A stretch of DNA of 64,000 nucleotides, taken from contig OW203773.1 in assembly GCA_934045905.1 (NCBI GenBank), positions 14,309,246 to 14,373,245 on the forward strand, written 5' to 3'. Positions 11,901 to 23,220 of the stretch are shown here, one piece after another. The stretch's first letter is position 1; each line of letters opens with the position of its first letter. The DNA is from Leuctra nigra (lineage: Eukaryota > Arthropoda > Insecta > Plecoptera > Leuctridae). A program made the translations under genes and the position numbers. Under the pieces are notes generated by a model. The model made no database searches. It worked only from the letters and a program-made list of their open reading frames with translations, and had not been told where the DNA came from.

Positions 11901-14900
11901 ATGTACGGCGTCTGGAAGTGGTGGACGAGGCCCAGGGCGCACTCAGGGAAGTGGCCGTCCAGGACGAGCAGGTCGTAGTGCCCGTCGAGCAGGAGGTCCA
12001 GGTCTGGATCAGACAGGAGAGCCGCGCATGCCTGGAATGAATGAAGATTGGTTAGTGAGGCCGATAGCTGACTAAAGGTCAGCCCTCTTTAGATTCAGAA
12101 ATATTTTGTTTGCAAGGATTTTGGGGAAAATGAAAAATGAATTTGTCAAGAGCATTTAAAAGTAATTTCATTGCACTGTAGGTAATTGTTAACCCAAAAA
12201 AAACACTCCTTGTAAAAAAGGCAGCCAAGTCTCTTCAACTAATTAAACTAGGAAAACGCTATGTGTAACGCGTTGATGAGCGAGCACCGACACGCGCATC
12301 ATCGCCAATCGAGCACGATCCATTCAATCAAAGATAACTTATAACTATACATCATTACTGATTTTCATCGCAACTTTTCATAAACATTCTGGAAAAATGT
12401 AATAACAGATCAATGTAGTACCATGAATTTGATATGTACTTCCCCAGTAAACACACAGAGTGATGCCAGCATGCTTCCGGTACCGGCCAGAGCAATTGGC
12501 CGGTACTGGCCCAGTACCGGCTAAAAGCCGTGGCCGGTACTGGCCCAGTAAAAATGTGTCGCTTTGGCCAGAACGTTGCCTGTACCGGCTGGCCAGCACT
12601 CAGCCTTCACCTTGCCAGAGTCCTGGCCTTCACGCAGCCAGCAAGTAGCCAGCATTGTGCCGTATGGCCAGCACCTTGCCTGAATCGCGCCTTGACAACG
12701 CCAGACTCTGGCCAGAACCTAGCCTGAACCACGCCAGCATAAGGCCCGAACCTGACCTGAACCAGTTTCCACTATTATCCACCAGGGGCCACCAGGAACC
12801 AAATAAACGGTTATTTTGAATTCAAATATTAAAAGTAAAACTAAAATTAGTGATAACGTAGTGAGTTTTTATCGTAATTAATTTCTGACGACATATTTCA
12901 AGAGATTATTACTAGGAAAACGCTCTGAGTAACGCGTTGATGAGCGAGCACTTATACGCGCAATACCTCGAACCGAAATTCTGTTAATCGAAAATGTCCT
13001 TAAAAGCCAATAATTCTTGAATTTCGTCACAGACTTGTATGAAAATCTCCAACAATTCCTAAAATATTGGTCCCAATAACCACGCAAAGTTTTAAATTGA
13101 TCGATTGAACCTTTATGATTGAACGATTCCTTGTTAATTTACAAAAATCACAGGATCTCGTTCAAAAAATATTTAAACGGTCATATCAGTTTCATAATAA
13201 TATACGTTTGAAAGTTTCTGCTCTAACAACCTTGAAGTGAAGATTCGAAGATACCGTGAAATGTGAAATTCGAGAAATATGACAGCCAACACGCAAAATA
13301 TCCGTAAACTGTCAATAACTGTTGAATTTAAACACAGTTTAGTCTGAAAATTGTCAAAAATACAGATAATGTTGGACCCGATGACCATGCAAATTTTTAA
13401 GTTGATCGGTCAAACGGTTCTGGTTTAAATTTTAAAAAGCACATGATTTTTTTTTTAAATTTTAAACAATAGGACGATTTGGCTGAAAATTTGTAAAATA
13501 AGAGACAATGTTGGTCTTAATGACCATGCAAAATATAAGGTTGATCACATTTGTCGAAGACCATTTTCATTTTTCAGCCTATCAGGAGATGTTTATTTAA
13601 ATTTTAACCAATTGATAGATTTCCAAAAAAATTGAGTTCAGCAAACAGAGAAGGTTGTCTCTACATGTGTGCAAAATTTCAGGTCGATCGGTGAAACGGT
13701 GCGATTTCTATTGCTCCATTTAGCAGCCAAAAACAAAAACAAAAAAACAGAGGTCCGTGTCAAAAGAGTCAAAAGGAGACGCTCGCTTCGCTCGCTCAAC
13801 AATTAAAGGAATCTAAAATTCAGCACTGAAAAGTAGTAATATCACAAATGTGTCATGTCAAAATAATCATAATAACACTTTGCGTATTGTGTATAAATTA
13901 ATAATATAGACGTGTAGGCCAGAATTAAATGTACCTACCTAAATCTATAATACACATGTATAAAATTTAACAAAAACGATGCGTCAAGTATTTTTTAGAT
14001 TTTTGAAATAGTTTTGACTTGGTATATTTTTTGATAATACTACTTTTCAGTGCTGAATTTTAGATTTCTTTCAATATTTTCTTAGTTGAAGAGACTTGGG
14101 TGCCTTCTTTACATGAAGTGTTTTTTTTCTGGGATATCATTTATTTTTTTATCTTATTCATACTTATTGAAACACATATCGGTGGAACTATGACTATTTC
14201 CTTTAAAACTAGGAAAACGCTCGGTGTAACGCGTTGATGAGCGAGCACCGACACGCACGACATCGCCAATCATAGCACGATCCATTCAATCAAAGATAAC
14301 TAACTATACATTATTTATTACCAATTTTCCTTGCAACTTTTCATAAACACTCTGGATCAATTAAATAACAGATTATTGTACTGATATTTTTCCATCAATC
14401 TCTTTGGACAGATATTCAAACACTTAAAACAGAAATAAGTCTGTAAATTCTTGACCGATTGGGCTGGAAATGTGTAAAATATGATGTTATCTAGTCAAAA
14501 CGTCGTTTTCATAACTGTGAAATACAATCCATATCGTAAAATAAATTATTTTAGATAAGGTATACCTATACCTATGTATATGAAATACCTACATTACATT
14601 TTGACTACATTTTGACTACATTATGTATTGCAATATAATCAACTAAGAAAAGAATCTGTCTTACTTGATATTGAGAATAGCCATCTATAAACTTTGCTTT
14701 GCTACATAGAGCAACCCAGAATGCAGTGGAATTTCTGTTTTGAAATGTCATTTCTGACAGTTATAAAAACTGTCAATAAGTGCATCTATATTCTTGACTG
14801 GTAGGGCTGAAAATTTGTAAAATAAGAGACAATGTTGGTCTGAACGACCATGCAAAATATGAGTTTGATTGATCGGATTAATCGAAGACCATTTGATAGG

Positions 14901-17708
14901 TCAAATCAAATGTTGATTAGTTTTAAGTTGCTAAGTTTTAAGTTGATCGATTAAACCTTTATGATTGAACGGTTCCTTGTTAATTTTCAAAAATCACAGG
15001 ATCTCGTTCAAAAAATATACCTGGGACCACCCATATGATATGATATGTAGTGTGTGTACACAATATCAGATCAATCTGTTGAACGGTCATTATTAGTTTC
15101 ATATCGTTTAAAACTTTCTGCTCTAACTACCTTGCCTTGAACTGGAGATTCGAAGTCGCCGTGAATTTGACAGCCAACACGCAAAATGTCCCTAAAATGA
15201 CAAAAACTTTTGAAAATAACGACAGATTAGAGTGAAAATTGGCAAAAATACCTTAAATGTTGGTACCAATGACTATGCGAAGTTTTTAGTTGGTCGGTCA
15301 ATCGGTTCCAGTTTAAATTTAAAAAAAATCACAGGAAAAATGGTTTCAAATTTGAACCAATTGGAGGATTTGGCTGAAATATTTTTTGATTGGGTACAAT
15401 GTTGGTTGCAATGACTTTGCTAAATTTCAAATTGATCGAACCAACCAATCGAAAGATAATTTTTATAAAATTTGAACCAATCACAGGATCTCGTTCAGAA
15501 AAGATCCCAGGGATCGCATAGATTACGTTAGTATGTGTACAAAATTTCAGATCGATTGGTTGTGCGGTTTGACCTGGGCAGTGCAGGCAAAAAAAAACAC
15601 AAAAAAACACACAGAGAAAGTGTCATAAGAGTACCGTGGTGACGCTCGCTACGCTCGCTCAAAAATACGCTATGACGAATTTGGCTACAAACAAAAGTTA
15701 CATTTGATGTTTGAATGCAGCTTAAAATGATATTCCATGAAGAATCGCGAAAGTATTGTCCCAATCGTCCGAGCCATTTTCGAGATGGCATCACTTCCGG
15801 TTTTCAAAATGGTGGCTGAAATCACTGCCACCGAGTACGTACATCTATTAATGTTGTTCCATTATTATATGCCTTCTGAATATGTAGTTATTGTAAATAA
15901 GAGGTGATTTTAGTTCAATTTGGCATTTTTATGACGTCATTTCCGGTTTCATTAATAATAAATTTATATTTTTTATCTACGGTTATTCCATAAAGATGAC
16001 TGTCTGAATCGTTTGGCGCAAATTTCGTTCCGATCGGTTTAGCATATGACGTCACATCCGGTCTCAAAATGTCGTCACAAAAAGTCATGGAGATGAGTTT
16101 AAATCAGACGTCAAAAGTGCACACGTGGTAAAAATTTCAGACCAATCGGTTCAGCCGTTTAGACTGTGGCCTGTTTATACCGTATTTGAATTTCAGTAGA
16201 CTGAGATTACTGATTATGAAAACCGCCTAAAACACGATTTTCACGGCCCTCTAGCTCGAAAAGGGCGTAACCTATTGTTCCAAATTTAGTATATGTTGTA
16301 GGATGGGCCATAGCTCGAAATTAAGATATTATTTCGCAACAATGTGAGATTTCTCAATATTAAGATCCATGCAGGCCAAAAATGCCACTTCGATGCTTAC
16401 AGTAAAAGTAGGATGCTCCTTTTTATATGAGAGTGTGCGCACCGTACGACTTGGCTGGCTTTAAACGACCGCTCCACTAGATCGTCGTGGAAATTATAGA
16501 AAATAGTTTAATTGCTACTATATCCTAAGTATAGAAGTTGTTTTCACAAGATTTTGTTTTTGTTATTTACAAAAACAGCGGTGAGGGTAACGCTCTAAAC
16601 TTTTATTCTGGAGGCCCGGGTTCGATTCCCGCGGCCGTCCTTCCTGACTGTTTTTTTTCGTGGTTTTCCCTCAGTCGTCAGACAAAATGCTGGGAAGGTC
16701 CCCTACTAATAGGCCACGACCGCCTCCTTCCCACCTTCCATTCTTACCTACTCTTCACCAACATCTCCCAATCATCATCATCATCATCATAATCATTCAT
16801 CCGTCGCCATTAGCCTCGCTGCAGAACAGTGCGACGTTAAGCCCCAGACAAATTAAAAAATATTAAATTAATGTTTTCCCAGGGTAAAAACATATATTTC
16901 TTTTATAATGTTTATTTATTTGATTTTTGTTTAAATATTGTATTCTTTCCGTCTATTACAAAGAGGGCGTAGCGCCTATTCAAAAGCAGGAATGCGGCCC
17001 TCTTAAAATAAGATGACTTACATCTAGTGGATATCTCAGGTCGGAGAATGCTGTCCAATGATCCCCTCTCATTCTCCTGCCCAGATAGTCCCAATCAGCG
17101 ACCTCGGCGATGTAGTCCATAAGCTTGCGTGGGTTCACATTCACAAGCCCTGATGCACCCTGAGTGATGACGTAATTACATTTATACGATTGGAAGAAAT
17201 GGCAAATTGCAATTTTTATCAATGAAAATCTCGAACAATAAAAGTATAACAAAGGAGGAGGAATCCTCCTCTAAGGTTTAAAAATAATTTAGAATAATGT
17301 AGGAAATTAATTCGTTCCCCAGTAAGAGCCATGTAAAAATCTCGAACTTTGATAACGTTTTACATAAAAGTTAGGTCGGTAAGGTATACATTTTTTGATC
17401 TTATATTGTATATATTACTATAAGGAACAAATTAAAATAGTTTGGAAACAAATTGTTAGTAGATGACCTGGCGCTGGTTCATCCTTAAATAAACACTATT
17501 TTTTCCGAGGTTGCCTACTCACCTCAGCCGAAGGGAAAGCACTGAGTAGAGTGACATTGTGTCCACGCTCCATTAGTCCCTCAGCGAGTGGCAGGAAGGG
17601 CACCGTGTGGCTCCTGGTACCGCACATGGTGACCATCAGGACCTGGGAGCCCAGTACTGAGCTGCTGAGCCATGCGACAGCGAGCAGCACGCAGCAGAAC
17701 AGCGCCAT
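5858..17708 (-). CDS. UDP-glycosyltransferase, seven exons, complete
   Basis: Transfers sugar from a UDP-sugar to small lipophilic acceptors; family members sit in the ER membrane facing the lumen. Exons: 17708-17523, 17159-17022, 12031-11781, 10897-10657, 8479-8254, 7469-7250, 6113-5858. All junctions are GT-AG, phases match, and the total is 505 aa. Residues 1-20 are a signal peptide (MALFCCVLLAVAWLSSSVLG). His34 in GTRSHTVPF and Asp133 in LLVLDGHF fit the catalytic pair. Exon 5 gives GFIFFSMGTTVK. The signature runs from IPQRDILGHG (exon 5/6 join) through FINHGG and GVPVIYLP. The C-terminus has a membrane anchor (YYMLDVVVVASLLVGAA) and a basic tail. Length is near the usual 510-530. Oddities are the 12-copy repeat at the exon 4 donor and the duplicated 3' end. 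The family call is secure; the substrate is unknown. Confidence 0.93.
6309..6470. mobile_element. 160-bp palindromic MITE in UGT intron 6
   Basis: The ends are inverted repeats beginning AGGCCCGGTATTACCAAAG. A second copy of about the same length lies at 39031-39190 in an intron of the plus-strand P450. The interior includes a conserved stretch reading CAATCAGATACCTCAAAATG (in one orientation). It is non-coding. Confidence 0.8.
6690..6821. mobile_element. 132-bp MITE with CAGGGGTGCG ends
   Basis: The left end CAGGGGTGCGACCACAT and right end ATGTGATCGCACCCCTG are inverted repeats with one mismatch. CAGGGGT-type ends are common in hAT-derived MITEs, but I could not identify a matching 8-bp target duplication, so the superfamily is uncertain. 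Confidence 0.7.
6857..7217. mobile_element. Inverted-repeat element next to UGT exon 6
   Basis: Imperfect arms of about 130 bases (6857-6990 and 7095-7217) contain AGACGGCTGGGTAGT at one end and its counterpart at the other, plus CCAATGTAAT and GTACGAGTCTT. The right end lies about 30 bases beyond the exon 6 splice donor at 7249-7248. No coding sequence. Confidence 0.65.
7578..8193. mobile_element. E-family repeat with both ends GAGCGAGCGAAGCG, in UGT intron 5
   Basis: Both ends are the same E-family terminus in opposite orientation: TGAGCGAGCGAAGCGAGCG at the left and its reverse complement at the right, each followed inward by CTCTTTTGGCAC-type sequence and a T/A-rich tract. The interior holds E-family motifs such as TGTGCAAAATTTCAGCTCGA (twice). 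It therefore looks like two E fragments joined inversely. It sits wholly inside intron 5. Confidence 0.65.
9126..9316. repeat. 87-bp perfect hairpin in UGT intron 4
   Basis: Bases 9126-9212 are, by eye, an exact reverse complement of 9230-9316, with a 17-base loop. The arm runs from AATAGACAACATCATAAATT to ATCTATTATGGTT. It is transcribed within the UGT pre-mRNA. It may be a recently inserted palindromic element or a source of hairpin RNA. Confidence 0.9.
9500..10752 (-). repeat. 12-copy 104-bp tandem array of UGT exon 4 end plus splice donor
   Basis: The anchor ACCTTGGGCA recurs at 9511, 9615, 9719, 9823, 9927, 10031, 10135, 10239, 10343, 10447, 10551 and 10655, an exact 104-bp period. In gene orientation each unit encodes the end of exon 4 (PRPYLPNVVDIG, then GPARPLPK) followed by the donor CCCAAG|GTCAGTAG. 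Only the unit at 10655 is attached to the rest of exon 4. The other eleven lie downstream in intron 4. Units differ at a few sites (GTACGG versus GTACGC; TTTACAG versus ATGACCG). 104 is not a multiple of three, so using a later donor would shift the frame. Confidence 0.97.
11330..11640. other. GC-rich island in UGT intron 3
   Basis: A locally GC-rich block in otherwise AT-rich sequence. It includes the short palindrome CCACCTTGACGCGGTGG and a poly-C run near 11535-11552. It resembles the 5' part of some repetitive element, but I cannot assign a family. The open frames in it are compositional. Confidence 0.4.
12248..12911. mobile_element. E-family fragment with GGCCAG-rich insert
   Basis: Starts with the E-family end CTAGGAAAACGC and GCGTTGATGAGCGAGCAC. 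It diverges after about 12440 into a GC-richer stretch (12465-12775) of degenerate GGCCAG/ACCGG/AACCTTGCC repeats. This outer copy appears to have been invaded by the complete E copy that starts at 12912. Confidence 0.5.
12465..12775. repeat. Degenerate GGCCAG / GTACCGG minisatellite
   Basis: A locally GC-rich tract built from short variants of GGCCGGTACTGGCCCAGTA, GCCAGCACTCAGCC and GCCTGAACCACGCCAG. Open frames across it on both strands are by-products of the repeat. No unit is exact, which suggests an old minisatellite. Confidence 0.6.
12912..13798. mobile_element. E-family element, full-length copy (887 bp)
   Basis: Starts CTAGGAAAACGCTC and ends GCTCGCTTCGCTCGCTCA. The same start, interior and end, also 887 bp long, are found at 54993-55879. 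A subterminal GATGAGCGAGCAC is an inverted match of the terminal GCTCGCTCA. The interior is non-coding and contains recurring motifs (TGACCATGCAAA, TGTGTGCAAAATTTCAGGTC). Confidence 0.75.
14209..15661. mobile_element. E-family element, longer copy (~1.45 kb)
   Basis: Starts CTAGGAAAACGCTCGG and ends GACGCTCGCTACGCTCGCTCA. It interrupts the B part of composite copy 1: the flanking CCTTTAAA and AAATAC match the continuous sequence at about 21348-21360. Non-coding. Confidence 0.65.
16573..16865 (+). mobile_element. tRNA-derived SINE, copy 1 (in UGT intron 2)
   Basis: The head keeps a polymerase III B box (GGGTTCGATTCCC) and a degenerate A box (GCGGTGAGGGTAACGC). The body contains CTACTAATAGGCCACGACCG and CCTCCTTCCCACC. 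An ATC microsatellite precedes the 3' end AGTGCGACGTTAAGCCCCAG and an A-rich tail. It aligns along its whole length with the copies at 60238 and 43165. Confidence 0.85.
17279..17463. repeat. ~185-bp direct repeat, copy a (UGT intron 1)
   Basis: Contains TTAGAATAATGTAGGAAA, AGAGCCATG and AAAGTTAGGTCGGT. A diverged copy in the same orientation lies at 18706-18890, so the two flank UGT exon 1 (17523-17708). Confidence 0.75.
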
Positions 17709-19137
17709 CTTGAGCTGGTTGAATGACTGTATTCATTGCATGAGATAAATTGATTCAGAAAACGCATTTGTAATATGTGGAGAATAATACGATGTGAGAT
17801 AATGAAGAATTTTATAACAAAGTTTTTGGCGACAACAGTCAGAATATGAAAAATTACCATCATTTCATCTTGTCATGTTTATAGATAATTGATAAGTGCA
17901 AATGTGCCAACGGTATTGTAATAATTAATAATAATTATTGACTGTATTGCATATTAGTTCACATGAGATTTGTCTTATGGTATCAACATTCTTTGAGCAG
18001 ACTGTAATAGATATTTAATGTGTTGTGTTATGATGATGCATGAAATTGTTTAGTTTATGGCTATTTTATTACTATTTCAAGTGTCAGCAAGCGCTTAGTG
18101 TAAACAATTTGGGTCCAGTTACAGAGAGTGGGAGTGAGACGTGCAGGAATGTACCTTCTGTACAAAAAATATGGGAACAGTAGCGATTTGTTTTTATATT
18201 TATTTGCAGCTAAACGGTTCAATTCACAGAAAATTTTAAAAGAGATAAAATGAAGAAAACAGTCCTATTTATATGTAGCAAAGCTTCTTTTATTTCTATC
18301 TATTTTGGTTCTCCTACGTTCCCAATAGACATTTTGCGTCCAGCTTATTCCTTATGGGACTAAAATTCTTTGCATACTTTCGATTAAAATCACGTTTTTC
18401 GATTTGCTGCTCTCACTATCACAACCGGATTGGTACCTTCTCATATGTCTTACAGATATTAATAGTTTGATGTGTAATTATGGTAAAATTTTAATTTCTG
18501 ACCGTTGCCCCCCTTTAAATATACCAGTGGTTTTTAACTATAATTCAGTTTTCTTATGTTAAATGGCCACATATCAAGATTTTCAAACATTTAAAAGGCA
18601 TTATCTCAGAAATTTAGTCGGAAGGAAGAGAATTTTAAGTTTTTAATGCATCATTGTTCGTCGAAGAATATTATCAACAGTTTTCTTTTGAAATTGTTGG
18701 TGCGGATTAAAAATAAATTAGAATAATGTAGGAAAATGATTTGGTTTCCCCATGAGAGCCATGCAAAAATCTCAAAGTTTGAAAACATTTTACGTAAAAG
18801 TTAGGTCGGTGATGTATACATTTTTTAATCTTGTTGAAAATACTATTAAGAACAAAATAAAATTGTTTGGAAAAACTTTGTTAACAGTTGAGCTTTTAAG
18901 TTTAAAACAATGTGTTAATAACTGTGTAAGAATTATACCTACTATGAGAAAGTAAATAATTTAAACCCCAAAAAGCACTCCGTGTGAAAATACCAGTCAA
19001 TCAAGTCTCTTTAGCAAAAAATATCTATACAAACATCCACTTGCGTGGGCTCCTGGTGAGTGAGGGGGGGGGGGGGGGGGGCAGGTGCCTCTGACCCCCC
19101 AGTGTTCCGACGCAAGTTACCTTCAAGTATATCATAA
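17709..19137. other. UGT upstream region
   Basis: Sequence 5' of the UGT start codon. I cannot identify a convincing TATA box or initiator. It contains the second copy of the 185-bp direct repeat (18706-18890), a short fragment of the C foldback end (about 18963-19015) and a poly-G run at about 19065-19081. No other gene was recognised. Confidence 0.5.
18706..18890. repeat. ~185-bp direct repeat, copy b (UGT upstream)
   Basis: Diverged direct copy of 17279-17463, including TTAGAATAATGTAGGAAA and AAAGTTAGGTCGGT. It lies about 1 kb upstream of the UGT start codon. Confidence 0.75.
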
Positions 19138-22100
19138 TCCCCATAAAAAACACTCCGTGTAAAAATACCAGCCAAGTCTCTTACCCTAAAAAAAAAAAAA
19201 ATCTAAATATTCAGCAGTGAAAAGTAGTGATATCAAAAAATGGCCAAGTCAAAACGTTTCAAAAAATACTTGGCGCATCGTACAAATAAATAGTATAGAA
19301 GTAGGCCGGAAATCAAATATACTCATATATACATAAAATCCTTTACTATAATACGCTTAAAAGAGAAGAACGTCGTCCCCGTAGCAACGTGGCTGAAAAT
19401 TTCGTTCTTTATACAAATCTTGAATTTTCCACCGATCAAGTTGAAACTCTCCAGTAATGTACAAAATTACGTGACTTGATTTATAGTAACACTTTCGCGA
19501 CATTCTGTTCAGTATTTACCGAGTTATTCGTGAAAAACATCGCCTTTTCTGATCTCTTAATTTTAAACGTCAATTTCAATTGTGCAGTGAAAATCAATTT
19601 TAGTAGGCAGTGAAACTAATTTTCACAAATCGACCTGAACAATATTTGGCCATGGAATCCGGAGATCGGAAGTTGCGTTACGATTCAAGTCTATAGACAT
19701 CGCGAATTTAGCACAATTTTCAACGAAAAATGACTTTTCCTGTACATAATTTCAAGCGAACTGGCAAGCAAAAAGTTTCGTTTGAATCCGATAAGTATTT
19801 AGAGAGATACTAAATATAAACCAAATTGTCATTGAAAAAGTCACTTTTTTCGAAACTTTCCAAATGTAGGAGTGAATCCATTTGGCAGTGAAGAAAATAT
19901 TGGAATTTCCACTGGAGACCTTGACTAGAATCATGGCAAACCAACATTTCATGTGAATAAATGCTGAAATTTTTGGAGTGGGTTATGGGGGGGGGGGGGG
20001 GGGGCGGCACAAGGGAACATTTCTGTCCAGAGTGTATTTTATTGTTACCTTTTGATATTGGACCTAATTTCCAATATTACGTCTCTCATTTGATATGACT
20101 ATATAAACAAATATCAAGCAAGCAAGAACATACATTTTCTGCTTACTTCACAACTTAGCATTTTATCAAAAGATTTTAATTGGTACACCTAAATACCTAA
20201 TACTGAATCGTTCGTTGATGTTTTCATGTGTGCAGAGAATATGTGAACGATTAAATAATCAGGATAAGTTAGAAAGTGGAAACATGCATAAAATTGTATA
20301 TAGAAAATTTCGTAATATTTTAAGTTATTACATAAAAAGTGACGAACTATGATTAAATCTCGATACCACTTTTCGTTCATCATAATTGCAAATCAAATCA
20401 TATTCCATTTTAATATCAATCACGCCTATTTGTTTTAATTCAGTTTCAAATATTTATTCTTATTTTGAACCCCCCCCCCCCCCCCCCCCCCCCGTGATGG
20501 ACTTGGCCAGTCGCGTTGATCGGTTGCGGAGAAGAATACCCTAGATTATGATGTACATCTTCTGACACAATAATTAAATTGTAAACAGGATTCGATTAAA
20601 TAAAATTTTGGAACCTGAATTCGATCATCATATAGATACATTTTATTATGTTGTGTTTCAAATATTATAAAATCATTTTAATTCTATATACCATGCAACT
20701 GAAGTTTTTGTTTTTATTTAACATTGAGTCGTACTGTTCATATTTTTATAATGCTTAAAATGCTTAAAATAATAATATTGAGTTATTCACGATATATTTA
20801 AATATTTTAAAAATAGTTACACATGGTTTCTTTTTTTCTAATTTACATTGTACACTACAGGTGTGCATTGGGGTTAGTGTGGGGTTAGTATGCACCTTCC
20901 ACAGATATAACTATAAAAAAGCCTTGATTTGCATTTTTATGATCGGTCATTCCGTGAGTTGAAAAAAATTATCACGAGAGATCAATTCTTTGCCAGCATA
21001 TCAGAGTAGTTCTATATATTAATGGTGGTCCATCTTCAGTTATGCATTGCCTTGCCCAGAAAGAGAGCTTATTGGGTCATGTATTACTTGGCGGGGCTCT
21101 CTAGTATATCTATAATCCTCTAAAAAAACGATGCGCCAAGTATTTTTTGAAAAGTTTTGACTTGGCCATTTTTTGATATCACTACTTTTCACTGCTGAAT
21201 ATTTAGATTTCTTCTGTTTTTTTTAGGGTAAGAGACTTGGCTGGTATTTTTACACGGAGTGTTGTTTATGGGGATATCACTCCTTTTTTCAGTTCATACT
21301 TACAACTTGTAACATTATATTGTGGCACTAATGACTATAACTCCTTTAAAAAATATACCTTTTTGACTTGGTTGCTAAGAAGTTGTGCTTGTTACTGTGT
21401 ATATGCTATAAATAATATGCAATGAAGTATAGCGAAAGTTTCGTTCCAATCGAACCAGCCGTTCTCGAGTTATGGCATCACTTCCGGTTTTAAAAATGGC
21501 GGTTGACTACACTGCCACCTAAAATTTGTATCTATAAATATTATGTAACAATATGAGCCTTCTGAATATGTAGTTATTGTTATAGATGATGATTTTAGTC
21601 AGATTTGGCATTTTTATAACGTCATTTCCGGTTTTAGTAATAGTACATTTCAATTTCGTCTATTGATATTTTATAAAGAAGACCGTCTGAATCGTTTGGC
21701 GCAAGTTTTGTATCGATCGATCGATCCATTTTTGAGATATGACGTCACTTCCTGTTTCAAAATGGCGGCACAAAAAAATTACAAGAACAAAGTTATCATC
21801 AGACACCAAAAGTGCACATGTGGTAAAATTTTCAGGTTGATCGGTTTAGCCGTTTATGCTGTGGCGGTGATAGCAACGTTTCCTGATATCTGAATCTGAA
21901 TCATCATCATCATCATCATCAGATAGCTTTTAAAAGGGGTGTAATTTCACTGTTTTCAAGGCCCTCTAGCTCGCAAATGGCATAACCTATTGTCCCCAAA
22001 TTTGGTATATGTGGTGGGGTGGGTCATAGCTCGAAATTAAGATATTTCGCAACAATATGAGATTTCCCAATTTTGAGATCCAGTAGGCCGAAAATGCCAT

Positions 22101-22205
22101 GTTGTTGCTTACAGTAAAAGTGGTTGGTCTGCTCCTCAGTGTATTAGGCATTTACGGTATGTTGAGTGAGTGTGAGTGTACAGAACGACTTGGCTGAGTG
22201 GAGCG
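19138..22205 (-). mobile_element. Composite BC element, copy 2
   Basis: The C foldback arms are at about 19139-19300 (CCCATAAAAAACACTCCGTG) and 21115-21275 (reverse complement, ending CACGGAGTGTTGTTTATGGG). The B part follows from 21290 to the hairpin centre at 22205. B carries ACTTCCGGTTTTAAAAATGG and a TGACGTCAC site. Between the C arms are ~1.8 kb without recognisable genes and homopolymer runs of G (19987-20004) and C (20469-20493). It is joined head to head with copy 3. Confidence 0.75.
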
Positions 22206-22479
22206 GTCGCTCCACTCAGCCAAGTCGTACCGTACACTCACAGTCACTCAACATACCGTAAATGCTTATATAAACTGAGGAGCAGACCAACTACTTTTAC
22301 TGTAAGCAACAACATATCATTTTCGGCCTACTGGATCTCAACAATGGAAAATCTCACATTGTTGTGAAATGTCTTAATTTTGAGCTATGGCCCACCTGAC
22401 AACATATACATCACGCGACAACAACCAGTCATGCCGTTTACAACCTAGAGGACAGTAAAAATCGTGAAATTACACCGCT

Positions 22480-22545
22480 TTCTTCTTCTTCTTCTTCTTC
22501 TTCTTCTTCTTCTTCTGATCTGATGATGATGATGATGATGATGAT
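22480..22545. repeat. TTC/TGA microsatellite
   Basis: A run of TTC triplets followed by a run of TGA triplets, inside the B part of copy 3. Shorter ATC runs occur at the corresponding inverted place near 21898-21920. Confidence 0.9.
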
Positions 22546-23220
22546 ATCAGAAGAGGTCGCGGTCACCGCCATAGCCTAAACGGCTGAACCGATCAACCTG
22601 AAATTTTTACCACATATGCACTTTTGGCGTCTGATGATACCTTGCCTCTTGTGATTTTTTGTGCCGCCATTTTTTAACCGGAAGTATCGTCATATCTCAC
22701 AAACGTCTTGACCAATTAGAACGAAATTAGCGCCTTTCGATTAAGATGGTCATCTATATGAAGTATCAATAATAAAATAATTATTTTCTTATTTTCTAAA
22801 CCGGAAGTGATGTCATAAATACGCAATAATTAACTCATTTCAACAAATTATACTTAAAATACATACATAATTAACTTACATTGTAACATAGACAATACAA
22901 ACTATAAATTCAAGATTGCCGTGTACCTACTCGGCCGCCATTCCTGAAACCGGAAGTGACGTCATAAATTACAAACGGCATGACCGATTTTACGGAAATA
23001 TAGGGATTATGAATTCAGATGTTCGTTCATAAAGTATCAACTAGATTGTTTTCCTATTACCTATACCGGAAATGACGTCATAAATATGCTAAATTACGTC
23101 ATAAATATGGTAATTGACACTAAATTCACCACTTTATACTTTTAAATAGATATTTAGTAAACTTACTTTGTAAATAATTATAAATTCAAGTTGCAGTGTT
23201 CTCGTCCGCCATTTTTAAAA

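Larger units (their letters stand above)
12192..16480 (-). mobile_element. Composite BC element, copy 1, interrupted by E elements
   Basis: The low-coordinate end is the foldback part (C): CCCAAAAAAAACACTCC, then CAGCCAAGTCTCTT. Its partner arm ends near 14150. The B part follows and ends at the hairpin GAGCG/CGCTC-type terminus CGACCGCTCCACTAG at 16466-16480. Two E-family blocks interrupt it: 12248-13800, flanked by AATTAAA on both sides, and 14209-15661. The whole lies inside UGT intron 2. No transposase is encoded. Confidence 0.7.

Noticed and set aside
11762..12040. Plus-strand open frame of 92 codons
   Set aside because: It is antisense to UGT exon 3, which has proper splice sites and family motifs.
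12465..12727. Open frames on both strands in the GGCCAG-rich tract
   Set aside because: They are explained by GC-rich degenerate repeats with few stop codons; no domain or splice context.
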